NCBI RefSeq assembly: GCF_022376445.1
Contig: NW_025954971.1
Span: 496,001 to 560,000, forward strand
Length of the DNA: 64,000 nt
Direction: 5' to 3'
From: Fomitopsis serialis
Taxonomy: Eukaryota; Basidiomycota; Agaricomycetes; Polyporales; Fomitopsidaceae
Part shown: positions 1 through 17,383 of the stretch, one piece after another
How positions within the stretch are numbered: position 1 is the first letter of the stretch
How the letters are laid out: every line of letters starts with the position of its first letter
Notes under the pieces: model-generated
Database searches by the model: none
What the model saw: the letters and a program-made list of their open reading frames with translations, nothing else
What the model was told of the DNA's origin: nothing
Translations under genes and position numbers: made by a program

Positions 1-1521
1 AGGACCGACTTACCATCTTCCCGACCGTGAGCGTGCCGGTCTTGTCGGAGCAGAGCACTGACATGCAGCCCAACGTCTCGACGGTTGCCAAGTTCTTCAC
101 CAGTACGTGCCTTTTCGCCATCTTCTTCGCGACGATAGTCAACGACACAGCAACGGATATCGGGAGGCCCTGGGGGGAGTCTGACATCAGCCCACTGTGC
201 GAAGTTGTATATTCAGGCGACGCACCGGCGGAGCGAATGATGTCAGGCAGCCGATGGAGTTGGCGATCGCTTCACTTGCCGTCTCGTAGCCAGGATAGCT
301 CGTCCTGAGCCATGCCGCCCAGATGATTATGGCTATGCAGAAGAAGGATAAAGCCTGAGCAGAAATGATCTTCGTCAGGAACAAGACCTCGCGCTGCACG
401 GTGGTGAGCTTGAACTTGGTTTCTCCCGACATCGACACGATGCGGCCCATGACGGACTTGTCTCCGATAGCGAACACGACGCCGGTGCACGTGCCTTGGA
501 CGACAAATGTCGAGGTGAGCGCGAGGTTTCGAGTCTCGAGTGCGTTCGGAGAGGTCGTATCGAGGGTGCCCGGTATCATGTCACTATAGGTTCCGGACTA
601 AGTCGATGGGAAGATGAATCGTGATTCACTGCTCACCTCTCTCCGGTCAGGAGCGACCGGTCGAATCTCAGGTCTGAGGACGCCTTGACCAGCCGCAAAT
701 CGGCGGGCACGCGATCGCCCATGGACAGAAGGACGAGGTCGCCCACAATCACATCCCTGGCTGGAATCGTCTGTTGCTTGCCGTCCCGCACTACTGTAGC
801 GCTCTCCGCAATGAGCGTTTTGATAGAGCTCATGATGCGCGAGGCCTGCCAGTCGACCAGTGCATAAAAGGTCGCTGAGACAATGATAACAAGCAGCTAG
901 GTTGATCGTCAGATGGACTTGAGCGGGAGCGTCAGGACAAAACCCACGATGAGGACAGCAACACCGAGGTTGAACACAGGAGGGTCGGGCGCGCCGAGAG
1001 GCTCGTACGAAAGCTGCCGAGATACTCATCAGCGAAGCGTCCATAGACAATCACAGGCGAACTCACAAGCGCGAGAATGAACGCAATCCACATAAGGGAA
1101 TTCAAACCACCAAAAACGTAGTTCAGTACCTTCTTCCCGTACTGTGTCTTCGGCGGAGAGATGATGTTCTTACCGCCCGTCTTCGACCGGCGTTGAACAG
1201 CTTCGCTCTCAAGGCCTATCGTCGGTGATGTCGAGTACCGATTGTAAACGTCTTCCGTCGGGATCATATGCACGTCAATCTGGCCGACGGCGGTAGCTGG
1301 GTCGGCGGAGGCATTCTTCGGGCGCGGAAGCAGCTTCTCGTCTTTCGTCGCGTGGACGTGAATGGACAGTGTGCGATATCTGCCACCGTGACAGACGGAA
1401 GCGTTAAGTGGGCAAGTGCATATAGGGGCTAGTGAATCTACCTGATTTGAATGCCATGACCTTCTGGTGCCTTTGACCGTGCGTTTGAAGCATTTGTTGT
1501 GAAGCGGGCGTTCATCGCCAT
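1..1521 (-). CDS. P-type cation ATPase, copy 1 (5' part; continues off the left edge)
   Basis: N-terminal half of a P-type ATPase that uses an aspartyl-phosphate cycle to move cations across a membrane. Exons on the minus strand: 1521-1442, 1379-1067, 1013-948, 896-637, 583-226 and 169-14, after which a GTAAGT donor leads out of the window. Visible motifs are ISPPKTQYGKKVLNYVFGG before the first membrane segments, the actuator TGES (split by the intron at 636-584), and the phosphorylation loop CSDKTGTLT in exon 6. Exon borders match the complete paralogue at 13417-17383, which fixes the start: MAMNARFTT in a short first exon joined to YRTLSIHV. The two copies point away from each other. The membrane-helix-4 motif, normally PEGL, reads PPGL here, so the cation-binding glutamate is missing. 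Family placement is by motif: closest to the animal Na/K-ATPase type (IIC), or to fungal ACU-type uptake pumps. The substrate cannot be told from the sequence. Confidence 0.88.
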
Positions 1522-3049
1522 CGTCTAGAACGCTATGGCAACTGCGAGGACAATTGCCTTGCTACTAGTTGGCAAGCGGGACGTTCCTTATATTATATGG
1601 TGGGTCAGTCAGGCACCATACTAGCCACGCAAATGCAGGACCTTTCACATGAAGAGGCGGAGACGAACCTTCCATTTCATCTCATCGCCCTTCCTGTTAT
1701 CTCTATTCTCCTGTGTAGATATTGCGCCGGAAGGTCGCGATAGAATGCTTCTCATCCGACCCTGTAAATGCAACTGCTGCTACTCAGAAGCTCAACGGGC
1801 TCGGCACTGTTGCTTCCGTCAAGTTCCGTCAACCCTCTAAGGCAATAGTCCTACCTGCGATACACATCGCTCGACAGGAACAGTCAAAACCATAGAAATG
1901 GCGGGAAATCACGAACTGCTCGAATCAAGCGCCATGCCAGACATGTGACTCGCCTCGACTTCTCGGATGCGGGATAGGACCCTGCACGCAGCCGCAATCC
2001 CCCCGCGGGATGTAGTGTGAATGGTCGAAGAACTTCATAGACGGAGTGCCGATTGAATACCTACAAACTAGCATGCTCGGAACCACGGCGCGGTCGCTCC
2101 ATAAGAAAGGAATTAGGCTTGGGCACTCGGAATCGTCCGATGCAGCTGGTCTGTATGTGTGTTTCCCAAGTTCCCTGAGGGCAGGACATGCGCGAGCTTG
2201 CAAGTCGTGCATTTGCTTTGAAGAGGTATAGGTCGCCGTGCACCAGCAAGTCTCCAAGTAGAATACATCTGGGGATGCTTCAGAGAAGTCTCACCGGATC
2301 CTCAAGAGACATTAAAAAGACCGACCCAAGACGTCTCAATTTGCGTATCGGAGGTTCCAACATATCTAGCTGCAAGTGGTATCGTCAGTACCACCTTGAA
2401 CTTCATGTAGCGGGACTTACTTGAACAGCACTATCGCAAGATGGGAGGTTGATGCATTAGAAGGCTCGGACCATCCTCCCCTTCGTTAAAGAGGTCTTCT
2501 TCAGGGTCTGCCTCGGCCAGGGGAGAGTAAGGTTCACGAGAACTGACCGGGCCCTTCAGACTGATATGAGTACTGCACACCGACTGGCTGACATAGTACG
2601 ACTCGAAAGCATATAACCTTTTGATCAACGCAGGGAGCAGCGGATGACACGTAGCAGGTCACTTACCGCGTCCTCCTAGTGACATAGCACTCCACATTGT
2701 GACCGTTGTGCGTCGATCCTGATCTCGGGCGTCTCCACGGTGGAGCGGAAACACGATCATGTGATTATATCAGGTCGTCTCGAGGTCCGAGATTAAATAT
2801 GGTGATTTTAAGAAGCGTCGGGCGGAAGCGGCAGAACGGCATAGCGATACTAGAGGAAACCGATGTTACGGCACACGCAGAACGGATCAGTAAGTTATGC
2901 AAGACAGCAGTCACAATACAGCAGAACAAATATGTATAGATACCGTCCCCCATCCGCAGTTAAAGCGCATGGCAAATCCTCCAGAGTTTGACTACGTTGC
3001 GCAAGACTCGGACAGCGTTGCGCAAGAACGCGTCGCAGAGAGGGTGCAC
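1522..3049. other. Intergenic, no gene supported
   Basis: This stretch separates the promoter side of ATPase copy 1 from the 3' end of the G-alpha gene. Short open frames occur on both strands, but none shows a domain, a repeat of a known exon or a convincing splice pattern. I see no RNA gene or transposon end. Confidence 0.5.
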
Positions 3050-6000
3050 TCAGGCCACCAGGTCTGCTCGTTGCAAGTGTTGTTGCAGGAGTCCATCTCG
3101 CACTGGAATCCAGTAGTCAGGATTGGGGCAGAAAGTGAACGAAATAGCATGCCGCACCTGATGAGAGCGTAGACGCTGTCGCTTTCGTGTCCTACAACGG
3201 CACCATGGTCAATGTATCTTCCAGGTAGCGAAGCATAGATCGAAACGCACAATAACACAAGTCACGTATCCGTAGAACGACCGCGGCTCGGGAGAGTATT
3301 CCTTATGTTGCTCACGGAACTTTTGGTGCAAATCTGGGAGTGCCATCCGACATCAGACGGCACCGCGCGCGACAAGGAGGAAAAGACTTACATTTTGCGA
3401 ACACAGGTGCGGTGTTTTCGCGCTCCCCGTAGCTAGAGAGGTGCTTGTTGATCGTCGCGCCCGCCTTCAATTTCTTCGCCAGGAGGTCATACTTGTTCAA
3501 GAACACTGCCATCACCCGCGCGCACGCCCACCCACGAAACCCACAATGAGCGCGCGGCCCCACGGAATCGGACGCCACGAGACGAGCGAGCAGCCATGAA
3601 AGGAAGGACTCACAGACGATGATGCACCGCCGCAGGAGCTTGCTCCCCACGACGCTCTTCCAGAGGATGAACGAGTCCTCGAGGCGGTTGACGTGTCTGT
3701 CCTCCTCGAGCGACTCGTCGAAGCAGCTGATCGGCGTGAGGAAGAGTAGTGCGTTCGCGTCCTCGAAGTAGGGCACCCAGGCCGCGCGCTGCGGAGGTCG
3801 TCAGCTTCCGTGCCAGCGCGGGCAGGGTGGGAGACACGACGTACGGATGAGCGGGCGCCGCCGACGTCGTAGATGATCCACTCGCGGCCAACTGAGCGAT
3901 CCACGCTTGCTGCATCATCACGAGCGGCATCATTACCACGAGCGGGGCGCGTAGGTTCAGCGACTGCGACGAGTGAGCCCGAAGTGGACGCACCAGGATT
4001 CTCGAATCTGAGTTGGTACTCTTGCACGCCTACGGTCCGCAGCCGGGCACGCACGACGTCGTCGTCTGAGGGCTCATACGTGCGTGTCGCTATTCGATCG
4101 ACGTCGTCTAGGAAGCTGTGATGCGTGCCATCAAACGGATGTTAGCATAGATCAAATGGCGCGGAGACCTTGTCAGGGGAGGATGCATCTAGCAGTCATC
4201 CGTCAACTCGGTCGCGGATGACAGCCAGGTCCCGTCGAAACATCAGGCAAGCACCGCGACGGGCAACCGCCAGCAGAACCCCTCCCAACCCCATCCTCAC
4301 CGCCCAAACCGGCTGACAGACACTCACAAGCCCGCGCTGTCCTCCATCCGCAGCCGCAGCCGCGTCAACATCTCCCGGACCACCCCGTCCTCCCACAGCG
4401 TCTTCATATCCTCCCTGCACCCCGCGATCACCTCCGTCGCGTCGTCCCTCGTCTCCGCGCCGGGCGTCGCCGTGCCCTCGCGTGCGCCATGCCCGTGCCC
4501 GTGCCCGTGATACGGATGCTGGTATTGCGTGTGCAGCGCGTCCTTCCACGAGCGGTTCGAGCGCAGACAGAAGTCCGCGCTGCGCACGGACCGCACGGAC
4601 ATGCTTCCGCTCCCGCTCGGGGCGTACGGCTCGTCGAACGGCGTCGCGCGCATGCCCGCGCCGTCGTCCGCGCCGAGCTCGTGCGACGCCGCGCCGAGCA
4701 GCCGCCGGAGGTCGGTCTCGACGTGGCGGAGGGGCGCGAGGCGGAGCTTGAGGAGCGCGTGTTTGTCGGTGAACTTGAGCGGCGCGGAGATGTCGGGGAC
4801 GTCGTCGGCGAAGCTCGGGCCGGTGGGTGAGTCTGGCGAGGGGGGAGTGGACAGGGCTGTGTGTGCCGCCGCGGTGGAAGTCGTGTAGGGGTAGGCGCCT
4901 GTGCGCGGGCGCTGGAGCGGGTTCGCGGTGAGCTCTTGGGCGAGGACGTCGAGGATGAGGTTGATGGAGTGGACGAGGTTGAGCTGGACGACGGCGCGCC
5001 AGGAGGCGCGCTCGGCTGCCCATGCTTGCGGCGCGAACGTCAGCTGGAAGTCTGTGCGGGGAGTCTGGTCATGCTAGCTGAGTGGGACCCAGAGGGCGCG
5101 GTTGCGTACTTTTCAATGTGGTCGACTTGCCTGGGATGAGAAGTTGAATGTTAGGCATGTGCGTGATGATAGGAGTCAGATAACGGCATAGCAGGAAGAG
5201 GGATGGTCATGAGCAGCAGCTCAACGACAACAATGGACCCGTGGGTATGCGGACTGGCCCGCGAAAGCCCATGTATGTGTGTAGACCATACCCATTCGTA
5301 GTCCCAATGATAGAGCAGATGTTGACGATTGAGAGGGAAGCGGGTTTTGGCGAAGTTCACAACGACAATAGGAGGTCCTCTCCTTATAAATGAGAAGCCA
5401 TGGCTCTTGTCCGCACCAGACGTAGTTGTCTGTGAGCGACATGTCTGCCATAATTCAATACGACCGACGGGTCAATATTGAGAACATTCGGGATAACATC
5501 ATCGGCCGACATTGGTTAGCACAGCCCAATGTTTGATGTCGTCGGAGCAAAGCGCGCAGGATCATATGGATGTAGAACACCGAGCCTCCCCAGAATGCAT
5601 TGTGAAGGGTAAACAATGCCCAATATGACCCCACACTCCGGGGAATTTACCAGATTTATCACGTTGTGAATGTGCCTGGAAGACCCCCCACCGACGGAAC
5701 TTATGTCCGGTCGTATGCACTCTCTATATATGCACTGGTATGGCATCTCCCTTTCGTATCACTGCCTGCACAATATTGCGGCCATCCCCAGATGCCTGAC
5801 CAGTTGGACACTCACCACTTTCGCTCTGACCAAGCAGCAGCAGCCGGAAAAGACTCTTGTTCTTCTTCCACACCGCCTTTTCTTGACGGAGGCTCTCGTC
5901 TATTTCGTCACTGACCTGCTTGGCCTCTGCCTCCCTGCGCAGCCTGTCCGCGCGCGCATCTGGTGTCTCGTCCGGCGGTGGACGAAGGACGGCATCGAGG

Positions 6001-6050
6001 GGGTCTTCATTGATGGAGAACTTGGAGGGCGAGAACCTGGATTTGGCCAT
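3050..6050 (-). CDS. Atypical heterotrimeric G-protein alpha subunit with helical-domain insertion
   Basis: GTP-binding alpha subunit of a heterotrimeric G protein, normally acting under a seven-helix receptor at the plasma membrane. Ten exons (6050-5816, 5130-5110, 5051-4328, 4115-3994, 3909-3845, 3788-3614, 3505-3392, 3333-3251, 3191-3158, 3102-3050) sum to 1626 nt, giving 541 residues against about 350 for a usual G-alpha. P-loop LLLGQSESGKSTTLK is split over exons 1 and 2. Switch I is RARLRTVGVQEYQ, switch II DVGGARSS, then NALLFLTPISCFDE, the NKYD base-binding motif and C-terminal DTKATA. Oddities: the start MAKSRF lacks the Gly2 myristoylation signal, the catalytic Gln of DVGGQ is Ala, a long low-complexity insertion with a His-Gly run sits in the helical domain, and intron 1 is 685 nt. 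Start chosen as the ATG opening an acidic, charged exon. Such divergent G-alphas are common in basidiomycetes. Its receptor and effector are unknown. Confidence 0.9.
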
Positions 6051-7748
6051 GAATTGCGGGTCGTGAGAGGGCGAGTTGCGACGGCGGGGAAAGGAGGAAA
6101 GCAGGAGGTGGCAGGATTGACGCTGCGTTGACGCTGCGCAGGCAGTGATATGTAGATCCAGTATAGATCTGGTATGTTTCATTCAGGGTACGGAAGCAAA
6201 CCGCCCGCCTCGCGACGGTATCAGAACGGCGGCGGCCCTCAGGCGCCCTCCCCAGCCCGGGGCGCGTCGGTGGCGCCCAGATCGTACTGCGCTCAGCCAA
6301 TCCGCAGCCGCGCTGAACGACGTGCCGCGGCCTCATACTTTCTCCTCACTATTTACTATAATTTAGTAGTCACCGGCTCCCGCGGCCGCATTCGGCCCGA
6401 CCTGTTTCTTACGGTGAGTCTGTTTCTGAACCATTCCGCCGCATCATAATTCAGGGCGTCTACATAGGCTATACCGTGTACCATACTCATATTCTCCCGA
6501 ACGTTGCACGTCTATCAGCAAGCGCAGCGCAGATTTCTGGGTTGAGCCATGCCTGTAAGTACACCGATTCCGCTCTCGTGCACATTCTGAGCTGTATATG
6601 AAACTTACTGCCTTAAATACCGAGGCCCGGGATGCAGGAAGGCCCGAATGTGTTGGAGGACAGGACGACATCACCGACGCGACTGCGCGACAACTAGCCG
6701 AAGACAAAGATTTCATCCTCACCCGCTCCGACGGTCCGCATGTGCGAATGATCACCGAGACCGGGAGTCACATCCGCAAAGCCTCGACGAGTCCAGCCAC
6801 ACTGATCATAAGCGAGCAGGTCGTTCGTCCTACTCATGTACCCCAAAGGTCTTCTATAGCCTACATAAGACGCGCTTTACAATCATCCAGCGTTGAGTAC
6901 AATGCCGTCATTAATCTAACTCAGATTGATCAGCTTGAGTGGATACCACTGCTTGCCGCGAACAGCTCCGGCGGTGCCTCGATCAATATGAAGAAGCACA
7001 CTTGCGGATGATCGTGTATCTGGCCCATCCGCGATCAGCCCAGGTCGATCATAAACATCAGTACGTAACGTAGTGAGTGAGTGAGAAGTAGAAGCGAAGC
7101 TAAGCGAGAGCTCTCGCCGTGTCCATAGCCATGCCTGGTTACGCCCTTCGGCGCCTGGAATGTGGAGGATCCTGGTTGCTCAAAGTCACCCAACGATGCA
7201 GAGAATTCCAGCGACTCAACGGGACTTGATGTTATGTGGAACACGTCGGTTTGAAACATTGCCCTGGCTAGCCTGATACAATTTGTTAGAGCCCTTATTG
7301 CTCACATCAACGATGCACATCAGGACAACCAGATGTCACTCAATCAAAGACGATCGATTCAGTCGAGAGCAAGACGAGTGTATAACACAGCGAACGCAGA
7401 GCTAGCGCAGTAGATAACGGCATAATTTCAAGATTGCATACTTCGGGTCCGGGTCTGCTGCATTCATAATATGGCGACGATGAGAGGTACGAGCAGGGAA
7501 GGGCAAGGCAGCTCAGGAGTCAAGAGTGGGAAGGCATGGGTCAATGGGTACGTCAGACGAAGTGACGCAAGACGACGAAGTACGAAGCGCGACGGGGAAC
7601 GCAAGAAAAAGGCGAGAGGGACACGTATCTGATACATGGAGTGCGTATACCATACAGTACACATGCGTTGTGGTGGAGTGTCCGGGTGCGGATCAGTGGG
7701 TGCGGGTATCCAGGATGCGATGATGTCCGTCAGAACCGAGAGGCTCAC
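6051..7748. other. Intergenic between G-alpha start and coiled-coil gene end
   Basis: Contains the G-alpha promoter side. A plus-strand open frame at 6598-7011 (137 codons) has a protein-like composition but no motif, splice support or paralogue here, so I do not call it a gene. Nothing else is recognisable. Confidence 0.4.
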
Positions 7749-10700
7749 TCACGCCGCGAGCATGCTCATGCGCCGCGCCTTCGGTGCCGAGTTCTCCTTC
7801 TCCTTCTCGTCCGCCTCGCTCGCCGAGGCCGACACCTCGCGGTCGCGGCTCACGAGCGTCGCCGGCAGGCGCGACGACACGGACGTCCGGCGCACGAGCG
7901 TCGGTGTCGGCGTCTTCGCGAAGGCGCTCGGGGGCCCGGCGATGGACGCGCGTGACGATGATGCAGATGGTATCCGCGTCGGCGTCGCGTCCTTCGCGCC
8001 GGCAGTGCTTGACGCGGAGTTCGTGCGTGAGATGTTGGGAGGCGGGCCCATTGTGCCTTCGAGCGACCGTTTCCTGACTGTGGTTGCTGTCGACGCGGCG
8101 CCGTTCGCACGCACGCTCCGGGTGAGCGCAGGCTTCACAGTTGACGGTGTATCCACGCCCTTGCCCTTCAGTGTCGACGGCGTCTCGGCGAACTTGCCCT
8201 TCGTCGTGCTACCCGTATCCGACAGCACGGAAGACGGTCGTGACCCATTCACACTTGGCGTGCCGAAGATGGAGGACTCGCGCCGGTGAGGAGGGACTTT
8301 CGAAGGTGCAGCGGGGGTGGCAGATCCACCGCGCACGCTCATACGACGTTTGAGCTGTCATTCAAACGTAAGTTTGTGTAGAAGACAGAGAGCTGGAACA
8401 CGCACCAGCTCGAGCTCCTGCTGCTTCGAGTCCAGGGCGATGTTCAGACCTTGGATGTCCTCCTTGTCCTGCGCCCGCTGCTTCTGCAAGTTCACGAGCT
8501 TCACCTCCTTGTCTGCGCTCTCCTGCTGCAAAGCATGCACCTGCTTTCGGAGCCTGTCCACTTCCTCCTGAAGCGCGTTCGCCCTGTCCCTCAGCGCGCC
8601 TAGCTCGACGCCCGTTTCGCCCTTCTCTCTCAAGAGCGCCTCGAAGTTAGCCCGCGCCTCGACCTCACGCGCGACGACCTCCTGCAACCTACGGCTCTGG
8701 TCGTTCACAATCCGCGCGTGCTCGCGCTTCATGCGCGCCGCGTCTTCTTCTGCGTCGTCCTTGGCTGACTCTGCCTCCCGCACGCGCTCGCGCATCTCCT
8801 CTGCCTCGGCGTCGCGCACCTTGAGTTGCGTCTCGAATCGCGCGGCACGGTCCATCGTGTACTGCTTCTCTTGCGTGAGCGAAGTAAGTTCGGCTTCCCG
8901 CTCCTGGAGTGCCCGCGTGAGCTCTTCAGATTGCTCATCCGCGGAGTGGACCTGGTCCTCGAGCTCCCTGCACTCGCGCTCGAGCTCCTCCTTCGCGGTC
9001 AGGAGCTCCTGCATCTCCGTCTCCAGGTCTGCTTTGCTGTTCTCGCCTTGTGCCCACTCGAACTCCATGGTGGACACCCGCTCGTTGAGCGCGTCGGCCT
9101 GCGCCTTGAGCGTGTCGCGCTCGTGTGTGAGGGTGTTGATCTGCTCGCCCGCCTCCTCCGTGTGGCGCCACTGCGCCTCGAGTTCGTCCTTGAGAGTACG
9201 CAACTCCGAGTCGCGCCGGAGGGTCTCCTCGCGCGCACCCGTCAGCTGTGCTTGCAGGGATGTCTGCTCGCTGCGCAACGCCTCGTTCTCTGCAAGGAGG
9301 CGGGCGCGCTCCTCAACCCAGTCACTCTCACCTGAGGTCTCGCGCATGGAAGGTGCAGGGGCTGGCAGACCATGGTTGCCGCTCATCTCGAGATCCAACT
9401 GCATCCTCTCCATCTCCTCTCTCGCGTCCCGGATCCCCCGCTGCAGCTCCTGTTCACTGTCCTCCTTCCTCTGCAGCTCATCCCGGGTCCGCTCCAGCTC
9501 TTCCTCCCTCATACTCATCTCCCCCTTCACCGACTCCTCTCTCCGCTCCCGCTCCCTGCACTCCCGCTCAAGCTCCCCGATCCGCCTGTGCATCGCCTGC
9601 AGCGCCATCCCACTCGCCTCGTCCATCACGCTCCGCTCGCTCGCCTCCTCCCGGCTCCTTTCGACCTCGTCGCTCAGACCGCGTACACACTTCTCAAGCT
9701 CCGCAACGCGCCGGCGCCAACCCTTCACGAGGCCCTTCCGACGCTCACACTCCTTCTCGCACTCCGAGAGGCGCTGCTGCAGGAGCGCGACGAGCTCGTC
9801 GCGAGCAGACAGGTCGACCTCGTATTGCGCGCACAGCTCCGACTTAAGTGCGAGTGCAGTCTGCAAACGCCACGCGTTGTCCTCTTCGCGGGAGACCTTC
9901 CGCGCGTGCGTGGGGTGGTTCGGCGGCGTCGGGGGCACCGTGCCCGGGGTGAAGAACGTCGTCGCGTACGCCCCGAAGGGGTCCTTCTCCTTGGGGCGCT
10001 CTGGGGAGAGCGGCGAGGGCGGCCGCGATGCTAACACCTTCAAGGCAGACGTGTCGTTGATATCCGCCTCCGGCACCCCTTTCGTCGACCCACTCGCGAA
10101 CGAGTGGAACACCGTGTCGCTCAGGGCACGACCTCTGCTCTTCGAGAATGACGATCCGGGGGGAGGCGTACTTGTCCGCGCCTCGTCCATGGGGCTGGTC
10201 AGCGAGCGGAACACCGTCTGCCCAAAGCTGAACGAGTGGCTGCGATCATGCATGCCTTGCTTGGCGGGCGGCGTCGGCGGTCCTGACCTCTCTTCCCCGT
10301 TCGGTGCGTCTACCTCCGAGATCTCGACTGCACTGTCCAGGAGCGGCACCTCGTGTCCAGCTGGAATCATCGGCATCTCCACCTCGTTTGACAGGTCGAA
10401 GATGTTGGAAACATTCGGCGGAGGTTCCTGGGTCAACATGCTCGGCATACCCTGCCCCAGCATGCTAGGCGTAGTTGGTACAGAATTCGCAAACAGCTCT
10501 TGAGCCACGGGCCTCGCTGGTTTGGCATTAGCGCGGTGGAGACGTGCGGCGAAGGAGACCTCGTCGGGCTCGCTGCTCGCGCTCGAAACGTCGGGTGTGA
10601 TCAATTTGTACGCGTCGCGGCTGAAGAAGCGCACGCTCTGCCCTGTAGCGGGCGTGTTACGATCGCGTAAGATGGAGCGGAGTGAGTTGTATCGTGCATC

Positions 10701-11799
10701 TGTTGTCGGTGTAACCGGGGGCTTGTTGTCCTGGAGAGACACTGCAGAGTCCTGAGACGGCCGCACGCTGTGTGTCGCTTCCTGCGGGCGAGAGCGAACT
10801 GAGCCATAGCGGGCGACATCTGCAGGAGAGCTCGACTGCGAGTGGTTGTCAGATATGGACACCGTTGATGTTGAATCCTGGGATGGGCGGGGCGCATGTG
10901 ATGGCTGGGATTCTTGGGGCCACGGGATCGCAGCGAGCCGAACTTGAAGACTTCCGAGATGGGTGTGCTTGAGCGCTCGTGTGGACCCTCATGCTGTGGG
11001 CGGTGATTTGACTCTATGGATGAACGACCAAGTGAGATTTCGGATGCTGCAGATGATAAGTGCGTCAGTCATATGATCCTCAATACACACCGCGAGTGGA
11101 AGACGAGAAGGAACATTGTAGGTACAGCCCAAGCCTCGTATGCAAGTGAGGCCATGCGATGGCAAGACCAAGATGCGTCAGACGACAGTAGGACAGCCTC
11201 AAGCATCACCACGTCTAGTTTGGGACTCGGGGTGAGTCCCTCTTGTACCATGCTATGGGACAGATCTATTCCACAGATCGAGAAATCATTTCTATTGCGC
11301 GGCACTAGCTCGTGTCACTCCTGGCATGTCCGTCTTATAACCAGAGCTCGTACAGCATCACCAGCCCGGGACGCTCTCGCAATTGTCACATCCGAGTCGC
11401 ATGCGATGACATTCCAACCACTGGCTACCGATACGGAAGAGAGTACTCACCACTTGCAAGATTCTGGAGGGACGACTTTACTTTCTTCGGGAGCAGGAGC
11501 GGACTCATAATGGGGCTTGTAACGCCTTGCTCCGATGCCTGAGTGTTGATCGGTGGCGGCTGTGGCCTGCCTGGTTTCTTGAAGATGCCCTTGCGACCAT
11601 TAAGTGTAGGAGACATTGTCGGACTCGAGGGTGGGAAAGGGATCTCGGAGGGATGTTCTGCGTGGAAGACAGAGAGGTTGGGATGCTGTTCGTATACGCC
11701 AGCGAGAACGTCTGCTTTGGATGGCGATGGCTCGTCGTCGCCGTCGACGAGTGAGGGAGTGGAGGGGCGTTTGAGTGCGCTGCTGAGTTTAGACCACAT
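7749..11799 (-). CDS. Large coiled-coil protein, function unknown
   Basis: Cytoskeletal or scaffold-type protein, not assigned to a family. Exon 1 (about 11799-11451) starts MWSKLSSALKRPSTP and is rich in Ser/Pro, ending at a GTGAGT donor. The main exon (about 10960-8406) has a Ser/Pro-rich N-terminal part with the motif SILRDRNTPATGQSVRFFS, then from about 9950 down to 8406 a nearly unbroken coiled coil rich in Glu, Arg, Leu and Gln. A 51 nt intron (8405-8355) joins it to the last exon, which starts LKRRMSVRGG and ends in a basic, Ser/Thr-rich tail. The link from exon 1 to the main exon is the weak point: the 490 nt gap is longer than usual here, and the 5' border of the main exon near 10950-10985 is not fixed, since two frames look coding there. 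The layout (disordered head, long coiled coil, basic tail) would suit a spindle-pole or cell-polarity protein, but that is a guess. Confidence 0.72.
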
Positions 11800-13416
11800 G
11801 CTGTTGTTCGATGTCGATAAGTTAGGTTTTGAAGTTATGTTCTTTGGGTAAGGATGTGGCAGAGAGCGCGGAAGTGGTGTATCGACATGAGATGTGGTGG
11901 TAAGCGAGGAAGATTAGCGCTGTGGCTGCGACCAGACAACTCGGTTCGGGCGCTAAATGTTGGACGTCGAACAGTCGCGCTTGTCATGTGATCGCGTGTG
12001 CCCGTTGGCGCTTTGCTCAGAGGTGCAGCGGGCGCTGGGCGAAGCTACATACTACCACCCCTGGGCCCGTGCCAATTTGAATCCGTCACTTTGGTCAACT
12101 GTTACTTACACAGAGCCTGTTACTTGACTATTGTGATCAAAGACTCGGAAGGGTACAGCTTCAGATCTGTCGAAGGCCATGAAGCCAACATGAAGCTCAA
12201 GCCCGGGCCTACTCTCAGTGAGTCGTCGTACACTGAACCCTTGAAGACTTCAAACTGAGCAAACTATGATCTAGGAGCAGTAAAACTACGTTGCACGTAT
12301 CAGATACCGTGACTTAGAGATCCTGGCACATTGGAACAACCCGTCAAAGAAATTGTGTTGATGGGAGACGGATGGATCCCGTATGAACATCTACCATAAT
12401 CTTACACATCGGTGAGCTCATATTCACCCATGGTTTGCGAGAGGAAGGATCTTCCAGTTTTATCCGCGGGGAATACGCACTGGTGATGTGAACTCGGATT
12501 GGCGGCCCCAGTACTGCAGGCGCGTTTGCTGCCTGCGGGTGCGCCCGTTGTTGCCTTCGAGTACTTAGTACTACTTGCGCAGCCCGAGCGATTACACGGA
12601 CGCTGAAGAACATGTGGACTCCATTGTTCAAATCAAAGGAACCTCGCAGCGGCTCTGCGCTTGTGACCGATGTCTGGCACTACCGGAACTTCATTTCACT
12701 GATTTGATTCACATTTCGTATCATATCCCTGTTTCTTTCCTCCTCGCGCCAGATAACCTGTCCGCGCGCGATATGAATAGACTCTTTGCAACCCTTGGTG
12801 TCCCAAGGCACAGTGGCTGGCTTCTGGGTTCTGTACAAACTGCCACCGGAAGTCAAGATGGCTGGCATGTTGCCGTTACATCCCCCTCGTATCACAGGGA
12901 CACCGCAGTGATATTTCAAAGCTCGCTCGCCACAGTTCGCCTTTCATGCTGCCACCCCATGCTGGTGGCCCGTGGGCGCGGCCGGATGAATGGCGAAAAG
13001 TGCTCAGCTCACCAAGCATGGAGATCCGGTGTCCGGAATACTTCTCTGAGGGGAGTGCGATTCTTCTTGAATCTGGATCCAACTACTTATATCACTAGTT
13101 CCTCACATATTATAGGTCCTGCGATGCGGTAGTTCAGCGCAGTCGCCGCTGGTGGCCGGTGGAGCTGCGAGATATACTCAGCAGAACCTCCATAATTTGC
13201 ATTGGTGCGAGCCATACCTCAACCCAAATCCATGGAAAGGAATAGCGAAATTCCCGCATCCCGATTTCAGTGTCTCACATCATTAGCGTGCGAAGCCCGT
13301 CAGCACAGGGGAGGCGTCTGGCACCTAGCGGAATGAATATAAAGGCTCGCAAAGTGACCGCTCCTCCGCTCCCGAAACTTCTCCCTGTGAGCCACGTACT
13401 TGTGCCGGACTGCGAG
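11800..13416. other. Intergenic; upstream region of ATPase copy 2
   Basis: Lies between two divergent genes (coiled-coil gene leftwards, ATPase copy 2 rightwards) and should hold both promoters. Only short unsupported frames are present and no domain or repeat was seen. Confidence 0.45.

Positions 13417-17383
<3,967 letters not shown>

Noticed and set aside
6598..7011. 137-codon plus-strand frame with even composition
   Set aside because: No motif, no splice signals linked to it, no paralogue in the window. Left as an unsupported candidate.
8731..10503. 590-codon open frame on the plus strand
   Set aside because: It is the antisense of the coiled-coil exon, Ser-rich because Glu/Arg codons read as Ser on the other strand. 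No start context or domain.
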